A stretch of 6,330 nucleotides of DNA from NCBI GenBank assembly GCA_944323495.1, contig CALUSZ010000032.1, forward strand, positions 1 through 6,330, written 5' to 3'. A model generated the notes under the pieces. That model had not been told where the DNA came from. It did not search any database and saw only the letters and a program-made list of their open reading frames with translations. Within the stretch, counting starts at the first letter, position 1. The number at the start of each line of letters is the position of its first letter. The DNA comes from Candidatus Gastranaerophilales bacterium. GTDB lineage: Bacteria; Cyanobacteriota; Vampirovibrionia; Gastranaerophilales; Gastranaerophilaceae. This document shows, piece after piece, positions 5,304-6,330 of this stretch. The position numbers and the translations under genes are program-made.

Positions 5304-6197
5304 ATGAGAATTCAAGCAATAAACAATAATACAAATTTTAAAGGACTTTTTAGGGATAAATCAAGAGAAAACGGCGGCAACTGGCGTATGGAATACAGTC
5401 CATACAGCTGGGAGTATTGTAATACAGGAAAAATGGAAGGAAAAAGACGTGTGGATATTATGTCTTCCAAGCTTCCTAATAATGAAGAAATTTTTGAAAC
5501 TAAGCCTTATGGATATGAATCTTCAAGAGATATTTTAGGGACGGAATCATACTATAAGCATTCAGATGGTACAATGCGCAAAACGATTACACAGGTTCCT
5601 GCTATGAACAGGGAAGATTCTTTAAAGGTTCAGACAGAAAAGCTGAATAAATTTCTTCTTATGAAAAAGCTTGAGATGGGCAAAAAGTATACAGCTGCTC
5701 TAAATTTCCCAAATACTCTTGCTATAAGTGCAAATAATTACAATACATATTCTTCTGATGTGAAAAAGGGATATTTTTCAAGAATTTACTCTTTAGAAGG
5801 TTCATACAGAGAGATGGATAAAGAATTCGGTAATACCCAAATGATTGCCAAAGATGCAATCAACACATTTAAGGACTATGTTACTCTGAGAGATTCTGCA
5901 GAAGATGTAAAGGATACTATTGATAAGAATAAAGCTGAACTTTCTTTGATAGATGAAGCAAAGAAAGGCGGGAAGCTCGTAGATATAAGTAAGAGAGATA
6001 TTTATGACCCTAACAAAGCTTTGTGGGAGGCAGTAAGCGCTGATATTAAGGCTGCTGCAAAAAAATATCTTGCGCTTCCGCATAAAACTATATCAATTGA
6101 AACTCTGTTGAAAGAGATTAATCCAAAAAATATTTTCAACATTCCCCCAAAACAAATTATAGGGTATGTGGATAATATTATAAGAAATGCACTCTAA
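5304..6197 (+). CDS. Hypothetical FKG-motif protein (operon gene 2)
   Basis: This is a 297-residue protein of unknown function. It opens MRIQAINNNTNFKGLF, matching the upstream protein in the pattern M-x-[IV]-x-x-I..N..FKG-[VL]-F. Beyond that opening I see no clear alignment between the two. Residues 17-105 are polar and aromatic-rich (SPYSWEY at 32-38). Residues 106-172 are mainly helical and include an Asn/Tyr/Ser-rich stretch (NNYNTYSSD, 144-152). Residues 173-222 form a charged helical region with coiled-coil character (DYVTLRDSAEDVKDTIDKNK, 191-210). The tail (235-297) is helical and slightly hydrophobic. No signal peptide or membrane span is present. The ribosome site AAGGGG (5292-5297) overlaps the upstream stop codon and lies 6 nt from the ATG, an arrangement that suggests co-expression. 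No terminator is seen after it other than the hairpin in front of the thioredoxin-like gene. Confidence 0.8.
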   Translation: MRIQAINNNTNFKGLFRDKSRENGGNWRMEYSPYSWEYCNTGKMEGKRRVDIMSSKLPNNEEIFETKPYGYESSRDILGTESYYKHSDGTMRKTITQVPAMNREDSLKVQTEKLNKFLLMKKLEMGKKYTAALNFPNTLAISANNYNTYSSDVKKGYFSRIYSLEGSYREMDKEFGNTQMIAKDAINTFKDYVTLRDSAEDVKDTIDKNKAELSLIDEAKKGGKLVDISKRDIYDPNKALWEAVSADIKAAAKKYLALPHKTISIETLLKEINPKNIFNIPPKQIIGYVDNIIRNAL

Positions 6198-6217
6198 TCG
6201 GGTAATGTTTTTTATGT

Positions 6218-6252
6218 AGATTCCTCCTAATCTGATTTAGGAGGAATTTTTT
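6218..6252 (+). promoter_or_regulatory. Terminator-like hairpin that hides the thioredoxin ribosome site
   Basis: ATTCCTCCTAA (6220-6230) and TTAGGAGGAAT (6237-6247) are perfect 11-bp inverted arms with loop TCTGAT. A G-T and an A-T pair can extend the stem outward. Six T residues (6247-6252) follow and touch the ATG at 6253. The 3' arm contains the AGGAGG (6239-6244) expected to serve that ATG, and the 5' arm mimics the 16S anti-SD. The element can therefore terminate transcription coming from the FKG operon and, in any read-through RNA, block translation. Whether it is regulated is inference. Confidence 0.7.
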
Positions 6253-6330
6253 ATGCTAAAAGAATTAACAAAAGACAATTTTGATGAAGAGATAAAATCA
6301 GGTTTAAAGCTGGTTGAGTTTTATGCGCCC
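6253..6330 (+). CDS. Thioredoxin-family protein, N-terminal 26 residues (partial, runs off right edge)
   Basis: The frame from ATG 6253 is open to the window end and reads MLKELTKDNFDEEI, then KLVEFYAP. This is the N-terminal beta-alpha-beta of thioredoxin: the LTxxNFxxEI helix start, then the hydrophobic strand leading into FYAP/FWAP, immediately before where the WCGPC active site should begin. The catalytic Cys pair lies just outside the window, so thioredoxin proper cannot be told from a related thiol-disulfide exchange protein. The lack of a signal peptide points to a cytoplasmic disulfide reductase partner of thioredoxin reductase. AGGAGG is 8 nt upstream but buried in a perfect hairpin. 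No clear promoter is seen in the 55 bp between the previous stop codon and the ATG. Confidence 0.85.
   Translation, partial: MLKELTKDNFDEEIKSGLKLVEFYAP

Overview
The window is AT-rich, densely coded bacterial DNA. It suggests a strictly fermentative gut bacterium, most likely of the Gastranaerophilales (Melainabacteria/Vampirovibrionia, the non-photosynthetic sister group of Cyanobacteria). This placement is an inference. It rests on two adjacent proteins that both open with a short N-terminal motif of the type M-x-[IV]-x-x-I-...-N-...-F-K-G-[VL]-F, a pattern I associate with hypothetical proteins of that group, together with low GC and an anaerobic fermentation enzyme at the left edge. No marker gene in the window settles the taxonomy.

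Left part (1-1880): the last 41 codons of pyruvate formate-lyase (pflB), including the glycyl-radical loop, end at 127. A small hairpin and a strong intrinsic terminator follow. Reading toward it on the minus strand is a complete NAD-dependent D-2-hydroxyacid dehydrogenase of the D-lactate dehydrogenase type (238-1239). Upstream of that, in the same orientation, is an unrecognised helical 191-residue protein (1305-1880). PflB and the dehydrogenase both act on pyruvate, so the left edge looks like a pyruvate fermentation node.

Middle (1881-2777): a divergent 177-bp spacer leads to a small XRE-family regulator (2058-2396). The spacer holds a TTGACA promoter overlapped by an operator-like dyad. 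The regulator has almost no leader and no Shine-Dalgarno sequence. Next is a 381-bp non-coding stretch packed with GC-rich inverted repeats, which looks like a degenerate MITE or REP-like element. It ends in a 16-bp palindrome resembling a CRP or Rex site just before the next gene.

Right part (2778-6330): a 439-residue protein with ferritin-like diiron motifs is followed by a strong terminator and a tRNA-Leu(CAG) gene with its own promoter. Then comes a two-gene operon of FKG-motif proteins (4361-5293 and 5304-6197), both hypothetical and the first largely coiled coil. The window closes with the start of a thioredoxin-like gene at 6253. Its Shine-Dalgarno sequence lies inside a perfect 11-bp hairpin followed by six T residues that touch the start codon, so the element looks like both a terminator and a translation block.

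The points most worth following up are the FKG-motif protein pair, the thioredoxin leader hairpin, and the ferritin-like protein with its palindrome.
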